Shown in pieces: positions 9,942-18,061 of a stretch of DNA of 53,366 nucleotides; position 1 is the stretch's first letter, and each line of letters starts with the position of its first letter. The translations under genes were made by a program, and so were the position numbers. Origin of the DNA: JBBRXJ01 sp038248505 (lineage in GTDB: Bacteria; Bacteroidota; Bacteroidia; Bacteroidales; JBBRXJ01); the NCBI GenBank assembly GCA_038248505.1, contig JBBRXJ010000010.1, forward strand, positions 1 through 53,366. The letters are read 5' to 3'. A model generated the notes under the pieces. It was not told where the DNA came from and ran no database searches. It saw nothing but the letters and a program-made list of their open reading frames with translations.

Positions 9942-10803
9942 TTTGATTTATTTCATTCCAAATTTTTAACAAATTAACACTCGTTTCAGATTCAGGCTTC
10001 CACTCTGATATACTTTTACAGTGCATCATTGCATCGACCATATTTTTATCAAATGCCAGTTTTCCCACAACCACTATCTTGTTTTTCTTACACCACGCAA
10101 CAATTTTTTCCGTCATTGAAACATTTAAATCATATTTATTAATAATAACATAGGCATTAACTTTGAACTGCTTTGTTAAATCATAAATACGTTCTAAATC
10201 ATGCAGACCCGATTTAGTAGGTTCAGAAATCAAAAGAGCAATAGAAGCGCCAGTTATAGAGGCAATAGCAGAACATCCAATACCAGGAGGGCCATCAATA
10301 ATTATGTTGTTCCATCCAGTTTCTTTTGCAGTCAGCCTTGCTTGTTCTCTTACAATACTGACTAATTTACCCGAATTATCTTCACCTGGTTTTAAAGATG
10401 CATGAACCATGCGTCCGTTTCTAAAAAAACCAATAAACCAACTACTTTCATCATTGTCTATCATTCTAATGGCAGAAGAAGGACAAATTTTAACACATAG
10501 CGCACAACCTTCACATGCAGTAGCCGAAATAATAACTTTTTTACTTTTTACCGAAATTGCTTCAAAACAGCAATGTTTAGTGCAAAGACCACAATTGGTG
10601 CATAATGATGAATCAATAAACGCTTTGAATCCCGAGATAAATCGTTCCTCATGATAATTTTGAGGTTGAAGTACTATATGAAGGTTTGCTGCGTCAACAT
10701 CGCAATCTGCAATAACTACATCTTCACCTATTGTTGCAAAAGCAGCACTTATTGATGATTTACCTGTGCCGCCCTTCCCACTTAAAATTGCTATTTCATT
10801 CAT
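9931..10803 (-). CDS. MinD-like P-loop ATPase with inserted 2x[4Fe-4S] ferredoxin (second)
   Basis: 290 residues of the COG1149 type. The N-terminal Walker A is ILSGKGGTGKSS. A ferredoxin insert (about 62-112) has two 4-Cys motifs, CTNCGLCTKHC and CEGCALCVKIC. The ATPase fold resumes with IIIDGPPGIGCSA. Paired COG1149 ATPases flank NifX-like genes in ORP clusters, where they are thought to assemble or hand on the metal-sulfide cofactor. It overlaps both neighbours (8 bases with the first MinD-like gene, 11 with mrp), so this is a tight operon. It shares domain order with the upstream paralogue, probably as a heterodimer partner. Confidence 0.92.
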   Translation of the reverse strand: MNEIAILSGKGGTGKSSISAAFATIGEDVVIADCDVDAANLHIVLQPQNYHEERFISGFKAFIDSSLCTNCGLCTKHCCFEAISVKSKKVIISATACEGCALCVKICPSSAIRMIDNDESSWFIGFFRNGRMVHASLKPGEDNSGKLVSIVREQARLTAKETGWNNIIIDGPPGIGCSAIASITGASIALLISEPTKSGLHDLERIYDLTKQFKVNAYVIINKYDLNVSMTEKIVAWCKKNKIVVVGKLAFDKNMVDAMMHCKSISEWKPESETSVNLLKIWNEINQNEK

Positions 10804-11683
10804 ATTTTTTAGTAGTTAAAAGATTTTTAGAAAAAGATGATGAGTTAAATTTATTCAGTAATCCAACAAAACCTTTTTTAAATAACACACTATCCTTTGA
10901 GAGCAGCTTGCCTTCTGAATATAATTCGGCAATTTCTCTATCAAAAGGAATTTCCATTATAATTGGAATACTATTTAACATTAGAAAATGTTTCATCTCA
11001 GTACTTCCTATATCAGACTTATTTATAATTACGCCAAAATGTTTTTGCATGCGATTCAATACTTCAATAGAAAGTTTTAAATCGTTTAACCCAAACAAAG
11101 TAGGCTCAGCAACAACAATAACGTAATCAGCATCATCAACCGTTGCAATGAACGGACATGATAAACCCGGAGGTCCATCTAATATTGCAAAAGCCGCCTG
11201 ATCACTTTTTTTTATGGTTTCATTTATAAGTTGAACTGGTGATGGAACACCTACCTTTAAAATACCTTCAACACACAATAGCATTTTTTTGTCATAATAA
11301 TATTTAATCGTTCCAATATCTTCTTTGCGTTCAATTATTGCATTAATATCACAAGCATAAGAGCATGCACCGCAATGATGACATAAACTTGGTATAACTT
11401 GAATTAATTTATCTTCTTTTATAAAAACAATTGCATGAAAATTACAAAAGTCAAAACACTTACCGCAAAAGGTACATTTAGCAGAATCTATATAAGGGAC
11501 ATATTGTTTCACAATCTCCTTCTTCTCTGAGCTACCTTCAAAGAACAAAAATGCATTTGGCTCTTCTACATCACAATCAACTAATAATGCTTCAATACCT
11601 GATAATATAGCTGCATTAAAAAGGTTAGTTGCTACAAATGTTTTTCCCGTTCCACCTTTACCGCTAGTAATAGCAATTCTCAT
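10796..11683 (-). CDS. MinD-like P-loop ATPase with inserted 2x[4Fe-4S] ferredoxin (first)
   Basis: 295 residues, COG1149 type. Walker A is ITSGKGGTGKT at the N-terminus. The ferredoxin insert (about 66-115) has CTFCGKCFDFC and CHHCGACSYAC. The Walker B-like AILDGPPGLSCP follows near residue 170. It is a cytoplasmic ATPase presumably acting with the second paralogue. Its start is only 9 bases after the stop of the NifX-like gene. The arrangement NifX-like, NifX-like, MinD-Fd, MinD-Fd, Mrp matches the ORP locus described in Desulfovibrio, where it builds a Mo-Cu-sulfide orange protein. Whether this organism makes that cofactor is inference. Confidence 0.92.
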   Translation of the reverse strand: MRIAITSGKGGTGKTFVATNLFNAAILSGIEALLVDCDVEEPNAFLFFEGSSEKKEIVKQYVPYIDSAKCTFCGKCFDFCNFHAIVFIKEDKLIQVIPSLCHHCGACSYACDINAIIERKEDIGTIKYYYDKKMLLCVEGILKVGVPSPVQLINETIKKSDQAAFAILDGPPGLSCPFIATVDDADYVIVVAEPTLFGLNDLKLSIEVLNRMQKHFGVIINKSDIGSTEMKHFLMLNSIPIIMEIPFDREIAELYSEGKLLSKDSVLFKKGFVGLLNKFNSSSFSKNLLTTKKYE

Positions 11684-11692
11684 AACAGTAAA

Positions 11693-12031
11693 TTAATGAT
11701 CGCATGAATTACTGATAGTAACCAACGTATTTTTTAAATAATCATTAACCAACTTTCGTGGTTTTTCTTGAGGTGCCCCAACCCTAACTTCAATTTTTTC
11801 CTTATAAAATAATTCGATTGCACGCTGCCCCATACCGCCTGCAATTACATTAGTAACTCCCTTTTCAGCAAGCCATGCTGGTAATAAACCAGGTTCATGT
11901 GGTGGAGGAGTTATCCATTTTTCATTACTTATTGAATCCTCTTCAACATCAACTATTGCAAACTGATCACAATGACCAAAGTGCGAACATAGTATTCCTT
12001 TTTCCAAAGGAATTGCGAAAATCTTTTTCAT
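11693..12031 (-). CDS. NifX/NifB-type dinitrogenase Fe-Mo cofactor domain protein (ORP-like)
   Basis: 112 residues, one DiNase_FeMo-co domain. Recognisable elements are IPLEKGILCSHFGHCDQFAIVDV (read in two parts: an N-terminal strand, then the CSHFGHC loop), GLLPAWLAEKG and VIAGGMGQRAIELF. The Cys/His pairs in the HFGHCD loop and the C-terminal NSCDH are potential metal ligands not seen in the neighbouring paralogue. No nif structural genes are present in the window, so a nitrogenase role is unlikely. The neighbourhood points to an orange-protein-like Mo/Cu-sulfide carrier or a general metallocluster scaffold. Confidence 0.88.
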   Translation of the reverse strand: MKKIFAIPLEKGILCSHFGHCDQFAIVDVEEDSISNEKWITPPPHEPGLLPAWLAEKGVTNVIAGGMGQRAIELFYKEKIEVRVGAPQEKPRKLVNDYLKNTLVTISNSCDH

Positions 12032-12076
12032 ATTCTTAAATTTATTTGATTATTTATGATATCTAAATCCTTAATA

Positions 12077-12397
12077 TTAATGCTTTTCTAACATCTCAAT
12101 TATATCAGAAACTTTTTTCTCTGAATCATTTAAAATTATTAACTGAATTTTCAAACTATCAAAAAGTGTTTTAACCTTTGCGCCAAATTCACCCGATACA
12201 ACTTTTTTAACCCCACGAGAGACTAATAGCTGAACAGACGCTGGACCAGCTCCCTCCAAATTTTCTTTATTACTATTAGGTATAAACTCTGTTGCTTTAC
12301 TCTCTGTATCAAAAATAATAAAATAAGAACAACGTCCAAAACGCTTATCTAATGCTGATTCTAGCTTATTACCTGTTGATGTTATTGCTACTTTCAT
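12077..12397 (-). CDS. NifX/NifB-type dinitrogenase Fe-Mo cofactor domain protein (second paralogue)
   Basis: 106 residues, a single DiNase_FeMo-co domain: MKVAITSTGNKLESALDKRF start, RCSYFIIFDTE, GAGPASVQLLVSRGVKKVVSGEFG and a C-terminal helix. It has the classical 'D.RFGRc.yF' loop but fewer Cys/His than its neighbour. ORP itself is a single-domain protein of this size. It is separated by 45 bases from the next gene and 21 bases from the DUF134 regulator upstream. Which of the two paralogues carries a cofactor cannot be told from sequence. Confidence 0.88.
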   Translation of the reverse strand: MKVAITSTGNKLESALDKRFGRCSYFIIFDTESKATEFIPNSNKENLEGAGPASVQLLVSRGVKKVVSGEFGAKVKTLFDSLKIQLIILNDSEKKVSDIIEMLEKH

Positions 12398-12418
12398 TAT
12401 AATTATATTATGTATTTT

Positions 12419-12994
12419 TTATCTGCATGTATGATTTTTATTTCTTCCCATTGTATTTGAACCTTTACGCTCCATAAAGACTTTGCAATGAGGACAAAGC
12501 TCTTTTTTACATGCGGCTCCAGATATATGAGGCACCTCATAACCACAAATATTGCAAACACAAACATCATCAAGAGGCATATCAGTTACATCGCTGGTGT
12601 ATTGCTCTACTTTTTCAGATCCACACAATGCGCACTCCAATACTTCTCTATCTTTTTCAGGATGATTGAACCAACAACCACAAGAACTACACGAGTACCA
12701 CTCACTATCAAAATACACTTTACCACCTTCAAAAACGATTGGCTTTGCTAACATAAAAGCCTGAGCTACCTTACGTCTAGCGCTCTCATATATACGAGCA
12801 TAGGTAGGACGAGATACGCCCATCAATTGAGCTGCATCTACCTGACCTAGCAATAAAAAATCACTCAGCCTAACAGCCTCATATTCTTCATAATACAAAA
12901 CAACAGCTTGTTTATCATCAACCCCCCCTATGGGCATAAACCCCTTAAAATGAGGAGGATTTGTCATTTTCCGTACACGTTTTGGTCTAGCCAT
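12419..12994 (-). CDS. DUF134 (UPF0251) helix-turn-helix regulator with zinc-ribbon tail
   Basis: 191 residues, longer than the usual 95-160. The N-terminus MARPKRVRKMTNPP and the sigma-region-4-like HTH (about 40-80: YEAVRLSDFLLLGQVDAAQLMGVSRPT region) define the DUF134 family, a regulator almost always encoded beside NifX-like/ORP genes. The C-terminal half holds several CxxC pairs (CSSCGC, CALC, CNIC, CPHC), that is, two zinc-ribbon or rubredoxin-like knuckles that could bind metal or sense redox state. As first gene of the cluster with repeated motifs over its own promoter (13001-13045), autoregulation is likely. A nearby sigma-54 gene, as used by Desulfovibrio ORP, was not seen. Confidence 0.88.
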   Translation of the reverse strand: MARPKRVRKMTNPPHFKGFMPIGGVDDKQAVVLYYEEYEAVRLSDFLLLGQVDAAQLMGVSRPTYARIYESARRKVAQAFMLAKPIVFEGGKVYFDSEWYSCSSCGCWFNHPEKDREVLECALCGSEKVEQYTSDVTDMPLDDVCVCNICGYEVPHISGAACKKELCPHCKVFMERKGSNTMGRNKNHTCR

Positions 12995-13000
12995 ATTATG

Positions 13001-13079
13001 ATCATTTGCTCGTTACAAATATAGTAATCATTTGCTCATTACAAACAAAATAGTATCATTATTAATTACGAGCACAAAT
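13001..13079 (-). promoter_or_regulatory. Promoter of ORP-like operon with repeated operator motif
   Basis: Two direct copies of ATCATTTGCTCRTTACAAA (13001-13019 and 13027-13045) lie 26 bases apart, start to start. A diverged inverted copy (ATTACGAGCACAAAT) lies at 13065-13079. Read on the minus strand, a Bacteroidota promoter fits exactly here: -33 TTTG (13045-13042), 18-base spacer, -7 TATATTTG (13023-13016), giving a leader of about 15 bases before the ATG. The direct copies therefore cover -33 and the -7/start region, as expected for a repressor or autoregulator, most simply the DUF134 protein. Bases 13080-13304, the rest of the gap to phoU, show no gene, hairpin or repeat that I can recognise. 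Confidence 0.65.
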
Positions 13080-13304
13080 CCATTAATATGGATAATCAAA
13101 AATAAAAGGGCTAATTTTATTAAAGAAGCGCATCTCGAAATGGATTTAATAGAGATGGGAAAAATCATCATGAAATAGAATTATTCATGCGATTTAAAAT
13201 GAAAATGCAGATTTGCATACTAAAATAGCTTTTACATCAAACTAAGGATTTACCTAAATAGTAAACTCAGCTAGCAATATTATAGAAGTTTATAATAAAA
13301 ACAA

Positions 13305-14024
13305 CTAGACAATCTCGTTACGTTGTTTATTTATCTTTTTATGCTTAAGAACTTTTGCTTCGAGATGAAAAATGATTTCTTCAGCAATATTTTTTGAATG
13401 GTCACCAGCACGTTCAAGCTTATTAATGACCGAGAACAAGACTAATCCGGATTCACTTTGATCAGGATGAGAAGTAATATATTCTTGAATTGATTTTAAC
13501 GAGGCTCTATTTATATCATCAAGGATGCTATCTTTCTTAAAGACTTTACGTGCAGCAAGTGTATCATTATTAACCATAGCAGATTCGATATGATTTAACA
13601 TTTCGATTGCTGTTTCAAACATCTCAGCACAGCGAGTTCTTACAAGTAATTCCTCCTTTGCAGGTTGCTTTACTTTAATAACATATTTTGCAATCCCTTT
13701 TGCTACATCTCCAATACGTTCTATTGAAGAATTAATCTTTAGTACAGATAAAACAAAACGAAGATCAATTGCCACTGGATTGTATAAAGCAAAAATATTT
13801 TCACATTCGCGATCAATACTCAGCTCAAAACTATTTAATTTATTTTCATAATAAAGAATCTCTTGTGCGATATCCGCATCCAACATAAAAAATGATTCGC
13901 GAGCCATAATTAACTGCCTCTTGGCTAGAGACAACATTTCCATTACTGAATGATTTAGATGATCCAGTTCAATTTCAAGATGTGTCATATTAGGATTTTT
14001 GTTAAAAGGCATGTTCATTCTCAT
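13305..14024 (-). CDS. phoU: PhoU phosphate-signalling regulator
   Basis: 239 residues with the two three-helix PhoU repeats (about 15-110 and 120-225). The repeat signatures DIAQEILYYENKLNSFELSIDRE and INKLERAGDHSKNIAEEIIF (seen in parts) are present; the E/D-rich 'ERxGDxxxNIAE' motifs bind metal in crystal structures. PhoU links Pst transporter state to the PhoR-type kinase and restrains Pi uptake. It is the last gene of the pst run, overlapping pstB by 4 bases (ATGA-type coupling). A phoB/phoR-like pair is encoded at 39.4-41.2 kb. Confidence 0.95.
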   Translation of the reverse strand: MRMNMPFNKNPNMTHLEIELDHLNHSVMEMLSLAKRQLIMARESFFMLDADIAQEILYYENKLNSFELSIDRECENIFALYNPVAIDLRFVLSVLKINSSIERIGDVAKGIAKYVIKVKQPAKEELLVRTRCAEMFETAIEMLNHIESAMVNNDTLAARKVFKKDSILDDINRASLKSIQEYITSHPDQSESGLVLFSVINKLERAGDHSKNIAEEIIFHLEAKVLKHKKINKQRNEIV

Positions 14025-14854
14025 CCAAATCTACCGGTAATATAATTCTCGGTTTTCTTATCATGAGGATTGGTATATATTTGTTTTGTCTCTCCAAATT
14101 CTATAAGCAAACCCATATAAAAGAAAGCTGTATAATCGCTTGCTCTAGCCGCTTGTTGCATATTGTGCGTGACAATAACAATGGTATAATATTTTTTTAA
14201 TTCGTAAAGTAATTCTTCAATTTTAGCTGTTGAAATAGGATCGAGTGCCGATGTTGGCTCATCCATTAAAACAACAGAAGGTTCTATAGCAACAGCTCGT
14301 GCAATACACACACGTTGTTGTTGACCTCCGGATAATGCTAATGCTGGTTTATGAAGATTGTCTTTTACTTCATCCCATAAAGCTACTTGCTTAAGCGCCT
14401 TCTCAACACGTTCTTCAATAAATGTTTTATCATTTATATGTTGAATATGCAAGCCATACGCCACATTTTCAAAAATGCTTTTAGGAAATGGATTGGGTTT
14501 CTGAAATACCATTCCCACTTTCTTACGGAGCTCTTCTGTATTTACAGATTTATCATAGATATTTTGCCCGTCAACACGAACGTCACCCTTTACCGTGAAA
14601 CCATCTATATAATCATTCATGCGATTGAATAGTCTCAAAAAGGTTGATTTACCACAACCGGAAGGACCAATAAGAGCAGTAATTGCATGCGAATTCATGG
14701 TCATATTGATATTTTTTAATGCCTGAAAAGCACCATAATAAACATCTATATTTTGGGCAATGAGCATATCTTTTTTCTCCAAATGCTTTGTTTTCGTTTG
14801 CAAAAGGGAAGTGTCGAGAATAAGACGAGAAGGTTCCATAACCATTGTGTCCAT
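14021..14854 (-). CDS. pstB: PstB phosphate ABC transporter ATPase
   Basis: 277 residues. Walker A is GPSGCGKST, signature LSGGQQQR, Walker B VVLMDEPTSALDP, H-loop IVTHNMQQ. It is the cytoplasmic ATPase of the PstSCAB high-affinity phosphate importer. The first 29 residues have no counterpart in most PstB proteins. An internal ATG at 14767 (residue 30, MLIAQNIDVYYG) has GGAG just upstream and would give a standard 248-residue protein, so it may be the true start. A TTAACAT-N4-TTAACAT element at 14916-14933 sits 62 bases before the annotated start. pstB-phoU can therefore be transcribed from its own Pho-type promoter as well as from the porin-pstSCA operon. Confidence 0.95.
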   Translation of the reverse strand: MDTMVMEPSRLILDTSLLQTKTKHLEKKDMLIAQNIDVYYGAFQALKNINMTMNSHAITALIGPSGCGKSTFLRLFNRMNDYIDGFTVKGDVRVDGQNIYDKSVNTEELRKKVGMVFQKPNPFPKSIFENVAYGLHIQHINDKTFIEERVEKALKQVALWDEVKDNLHKPALALSGGQQQRVCIARAVAIEPSVVLMDEPTSALDPISTAKIEELLYELKKYYTIVIVTHNMQQAARASDYTAFFYMGLLIEFGETKQIYTNPHDKKTENYITGRFG

Positions 14855-14915
14855 ATTATTTACTAATTAATATAAAGTAAAGATCGGGATGAAATATTAA
14901 TTCGAGATTAATACA

Positions 14916-14933
14916 ATGTTAAGGTAATGTTAA
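14916..14933 (-). promoter_or_regulatory. Pho-box-like direct repeat before pstB-phoU
   Basis: On the minus strand the sequence reads TTAACAT-TACC-TTAACAT: two perfect 7-base half-sites repeating every 11 bases. It lies in the 132-base gap between pstA and pstB, 62 bases upstream of the annotated pstB start. Four further sites of the same form occur in the window before other phosphate-related genes. Binding by the PhoB-like regulator encoded at 39427 is inferred. Confidence 0.75.
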
Positions 14934-14986
14934 AAATGAAAGAGAAGGAAAAAGAAGATAGTGCTTGTACCCCTCACAAATCACTA

Positions 14987-15859
14987 TTAATGTATTTTAA
15001 CTTTTTTACCAAAATAGGATCTTAAGGCATTTGCCAGTAAATTTATGAGTAATACAATGGCAATAAGAACTAAAGCTGTACCGTAAGCAACCGCTCTCGA
15101 TTCTTGCACATTGGTACCACTCGTTGCTATTACATATAAATGATAGGGCAAAGCCATTACCTGATCAAAAATACTTGTTGGTAATTTTGGTAAGAAGTAA
15201 GCCGCAACCGTAAATAATATAGGTGCTGTTTCGCCAGATACACGGCCGATAGAAAGAATTAAACCAGTAATAATATTAGGGAAAGCCATAGGCAAAATCA
15301 CGGCCCAAATGGTTTGCAATTTACTCGATCCTAAGGCATAACTCCCAATTCGATATGAATCATCAATTGCCTTAAGCGATTCCTCTGTAGTACGAATCAC
15401 AACGGGTAATGTCAATAATCCGAGTGTTAAAGAACCAGCAAGAATTGAATCGCCAAAACCTAAGGTATTTACAAAAAGAGACATTCCAAAAAGACCAAAA
15501 ACAATAGAAGGAACACCAGATAAATTATTGGTCATAAGAACTACAAATCGTTTTATCCAACCATTTTTTGCATACTCATTAATATAAATTCCGCTAAGCA
15601 CACCAATAGGAAAAGCAAAAGTCATACTTCCTAATACCAAACACAAAGTACCAACAATAGCAGGGAAAATGCCTCCTTTTGTCATTCCATCTTCAGGCAT
15701 TTGAGTGATAAATTCCCAGCTAATAACTCCAATTCCTTTATATACAATAAAGCCCAATATCCATAAAAGAGAACCAACAACCAATAGACTCAACAAGCGA
15801 ATAATTGTAAAGGCAAAAATTTGCCCCATATCTGTTTTTTTCTTAGAGAATTTATTCAT
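14987..15859 (-). CDS. pstA: PstA phosphate ABC transporter permease
   Basis: 290 residues, six predicted transmembrane segments. The coupling-helix (EAA) region is LKAIDDSYRIGSYALGSSKLQTIW near residues 160-185, and VLPMAFPNIITG follows. GVPSIVFGLFG is the conserved PstA/PstC signature. It is an inner-membrane partner of PstC, forming the phosphate channel. Its start overlaps the pstC stop by 4 bases, indicating coupled translation. Nothing unusual in length or residues. Confidence 0.95.
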   Translation of the reverse strand: MNKFSKKKTDMGQIFAFTIIRLLSLLVVGSLLWILGFIVYKGIGVISWEFITQMPEDGMTKGGIFPAIVGTLCLVLGSMTFAFPIGVLSGIYINEYAKNGWIKRFVVLMTNNLSGVPSIVFGLFGMSLFVNTLGFGDSILAGSLTLGLLTLPVVIRTTEESLKAIDDSYRIGSYALGSSKLQTIWAVILPMAFPNIITGLILSIGRVSGETAPILFTVAAYFLPKLPTSIFDQVMALPYHLYVIATSGTNVQESRAVAYGTALVLIAIVLLINLLANALRSYFGKKVKIH

Positions 15860-17061
15860 CGTGCTAAACGGTTTTTCTTTGTTATATAATCAACAGTTAA
15901 ATTGATTCCTAAAGTAATAATGAATAAAATACACCCTAAAGTAAATAAAGCCTGATAGTGTATGCCACCTTGTGCAGCTTCACCTAGCTCAGCCGCAATG
16001 GTTGCAGGTATGGTACGAACAGGCTCCAAAAATGTATGTGGAATAATAGCCGCATTTCCAGTAACCATTAACACAGCCATTGTTTCACCAATTGCGCGAC
16101 CAATACCAAGAATAGTTGCGGCAGCAATTCCTGAAAAAGAATATGGTATTATTATTTTATAAATTGTTTGCCATTTATTACCACCAAGCGCATAACTTGC
16201 TTCCTTCATTGCTAAAGGGGTAGTTCGCATAGCATCTTCAGTAATCGTTATAATAGTAGGAAGCGCCATGATACCTAGAATAATACTACCAGCCAATGCC
16301 GTTTCGCCTACAGGTAAATTAAAAACTTGCTGAATTAAAGGCACAATAACTACTAAACCAAAGAAACCAAAAACTACAGATGGAATACCAGCCATCAATT
16401 CAATAACAGGTTTCATTATTCGTTGCACTTTCGGATGCGCAATTTCAGCCATATAAATAGCAGTTGCCAAACCCAATGGTAAGGCAATTAAAATTGCGCC
16501 CAAACTCACCCACAAAGTTCCTAAAATAAGAGATAGAATTCCAAATTGCGCTGCTGGATGCGCCGTTGGATACCATTCTTTACCTGATAAAAATTTAGTT
16601 AGTGAAATATTATCTGTTTTAACTATCCTTCCACTAGAATTAGATAACAAATAATTTTCAGGAAAAAATGCAATAACCGATGGACGAGAAACAATTACTT
16701 CATCAATTTTCTCAGCTAAATGCTCGAACTCTGCTCCTATCTCATCTTCACTATAATAGTTAAAAATATCATCTATTCGAAAGAGAAGTATTTCTTCATC
16801 TTTGCCATTAATAGTTTTCCAATTGGTAATTTCCTGATCAAAAATCTTCTTTACTACATCTGCATCTAAATGTTGTATTGTGTTTTTAGCATTAACAACC
16901 AACACTTGTCCTTCTTCAATGGGCGATTTACTAAACATCCCCATGCCCTCTTTGAAAAGAAAAATAACAATCAGCAATACCGTCAAACTAGTGATGGTAC
17001 CGCTGAGAAATAAAATTCCTTCAACAAAACGTTCGCCAAATTTCCGAATATTCAGTTTCAC
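15856..17061 (-). CDS. pstC: PstC phosphate permease with PstS-like periplasmic insert
   Basis: 401 residues against about 300-320 in E. coli. After TM1 (about 17-37) there is a hydrophilic insert at about 45-170, then the standard permease core with GIPSVVFGFFGL and the coupling helix MKEASYALGGNKWQTIYKIIIPYS. The insert contains VVKKIFDQEITNWKTINGKD (70-88), which clearly resembles PstS 'LDGIFTGKIKNWKEVGGDD' (residues 124-142 of the PstS encoded next door). The extracytoplasmic insert thus looks like a piece of a phosphate-binding-protein lobe fused to the channel. Inserts of this kind occur in other Bacteroidota PstC proteins as far as I recall. The gap to pstS is only 4 bases. Confidence 0.93.
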   Translation of the reverse strand: MKLNIRKFGERFVEGILFLSGTITSLTVLLIVIFLFKEGMGMFSKSPIEEGQVLVVNAKNTIQHLDADVVKKIFDQEITNWKTINGKDEEILLFRIDDIFNYYSEDEIGAEFEHLAEKIDEVIVSRPSVIAFFPENYLLSNSSGRIVKTDNISLTKFLSGKEWYPTAHPAAQFGILSLILGTLWVSLGAILIALPLGLATAIYMAEIAHPKVQRIMKPVIELMAGIPSVVFGFFGLVVIVPLIQQVFNLPVGETALAGSIILGIMALPTIITITEDAMRTTPLAMKEASYALGGNKWQTIYKIIIPYSFSGIAAATILGIGRAIGETMAVLMVTGNAAIIPHTFLEPVRTIPATIAAELGEAAQGGIHYQALFTLGCILFIITLGINLTVDYITKKNRLAR

Positions 17062-17065
17062 AAAA

Positions 17066-17893
17066 TTAATTTAAAGGTACATAACCTACTTCTAATACAG
17101 TTTTCTGTCCAGCATCTGATAAAATATAATCAACAAATTTCTTCACCTTTTTTTCAGCGGATACTGGATAATAAAAAAACAAAGGGCGAATAATTGGATA
17201 GGTTTTGTTTTTGGCATTCTCTATTGAAGCTAAAACATAGATCTTACCACCATCATAAGATACTTTAACATCTTTTACTGATTTATCAAGATACGCCAAT
17301 CCTACATAACCAATAGCCCCTTTAGTTTGGCTAACAGATTGAATAATAGCTCCTGTTGCTGGCATCATTAATGAAGAAGCTGCGAAATTTTTATTTAATA
17401 AAACTTTTTCTTTAAAAAACTCAAAAGTTCCAGAACTTGATTCACGAGAGTAAACAACAATAACTAAATCGTCACCACCCACTTCTTTCCAATTTTTAAT
17501 CTTTCCAGTGAAAATGCCATCTAATTGTTCACGAGTAAGTTGACTCACCTTATTGGCAGGGTTTACAATAACGGCAAGCGCATCAAAAGCAATTTTAACT
17601 TCTTTAACCGCCTTACCCGCTTCTTGTAATTTTAATTTTTCACTCATTTTAATGCTTCGTGATGAAGCAGCTATATCAGTGGTTCCATCGAGCAAAGCAG
17701 CTATACCAACACCACTTCCTCCACCTACCACTGAAATGCTCATTGTGTTATCAGCTTGCATATACTTCTCTGCTTGCTTTTGTGCGAGAGGAAGAACCGT
17801 ATCACTTCCTTTTACTTTAACAGTTATTTTTTGTGCGATTAGCACGCCACCAAATAATATTAGTGCGGTTAATGAAATTGCAATTTTTTTCAT
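17066..17893 (-). CDS. pstS: PstS periplasmic phosphate-binding protein
   Basis: 275 residues. The signal peptide is residues 1-20 (ending VLIAQ). Ligand loops are VKGSDTVLPLAQ (28-38), GGGSGVGIAALLDGTTDIAASSR (57-79, the phosphate-binding Ser/Gly loop) and SRESSSGTFEFF (149-160). The family binds Pi with sub-micromolar affinity and delivers it to PstCA. It has no lipobox, so it is freely periplasmic. It is second in the run porin-pstS-pstC-pstA-pstB-phoU. The 168-base gap upstream to the porin stop holds a small inverted repeat but no TTAACAT-type site, so it is probably co-transcribed with the porin. Confidence 0.95.
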   Translation of the reverse strand: MKKIAISLTALILFGGVLIAQKITVKVKGSDTVLPLAQKQAEKYMQADNTMSISVVGGGSGVGIAALLDGTTDIAASSRSIKMSEKLKLQEAGKAVKEVKIAFDALAVIVNPANKVSQLTREQLDGIFTGKIKNWKEVGGDDLVIVVYSRESSSGTFEFFKEKVLLNKNFAASSLMMPATGAIIQSVSQTKGAIGYVGLAYLDKSVKDVKVSYDGGKIYVLASIENAKNKTYPIIRPLFFYYPVSAEKKVKKFVDYILSDAGQKTVLEVGYVPLN

Positions 17894-17925
17894 AAGTATA
17901 TATTTTAATGATTTTAAAATGGTCG

Positions 17926-17940
17926 TTCGCCTAAGGCGAA
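17926..17940. repeat. Small hairpin TTCGCC-TAA-GGCGAA
   Basis: A perfect 6-bp stem with a 3-base loop in the porin-pstS gap. The stem is the same as the centre of the dispersed repeat copies at 22301-22314 and 53343-53356 (TTCGCC..GGCGAA). It may be a remnant of that repeat, or an mRNA processing/stabilising hairpin that lets pstS be expressed above or below the porin. Confidence 0.4.
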
Positions 17941-18061
17941 GGAACTCGTATGTGATTTTTCATTCTTGCATGTATTTAACGAACATGCTCGTTTCATAAT
18001 TATTTTATTATAAATTTATTTTTATTATAATTCAAAGCTATCGGCCTTTTATCTAAAAGCC

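Noticed and set aside
11693..12397. Nitrogen fixation genes
   Set aside because: The NifX-like proteins stand with MinD/ferredoxin ATPases and DUF134; no nifHDK or nifB radical-SAM gene is present.
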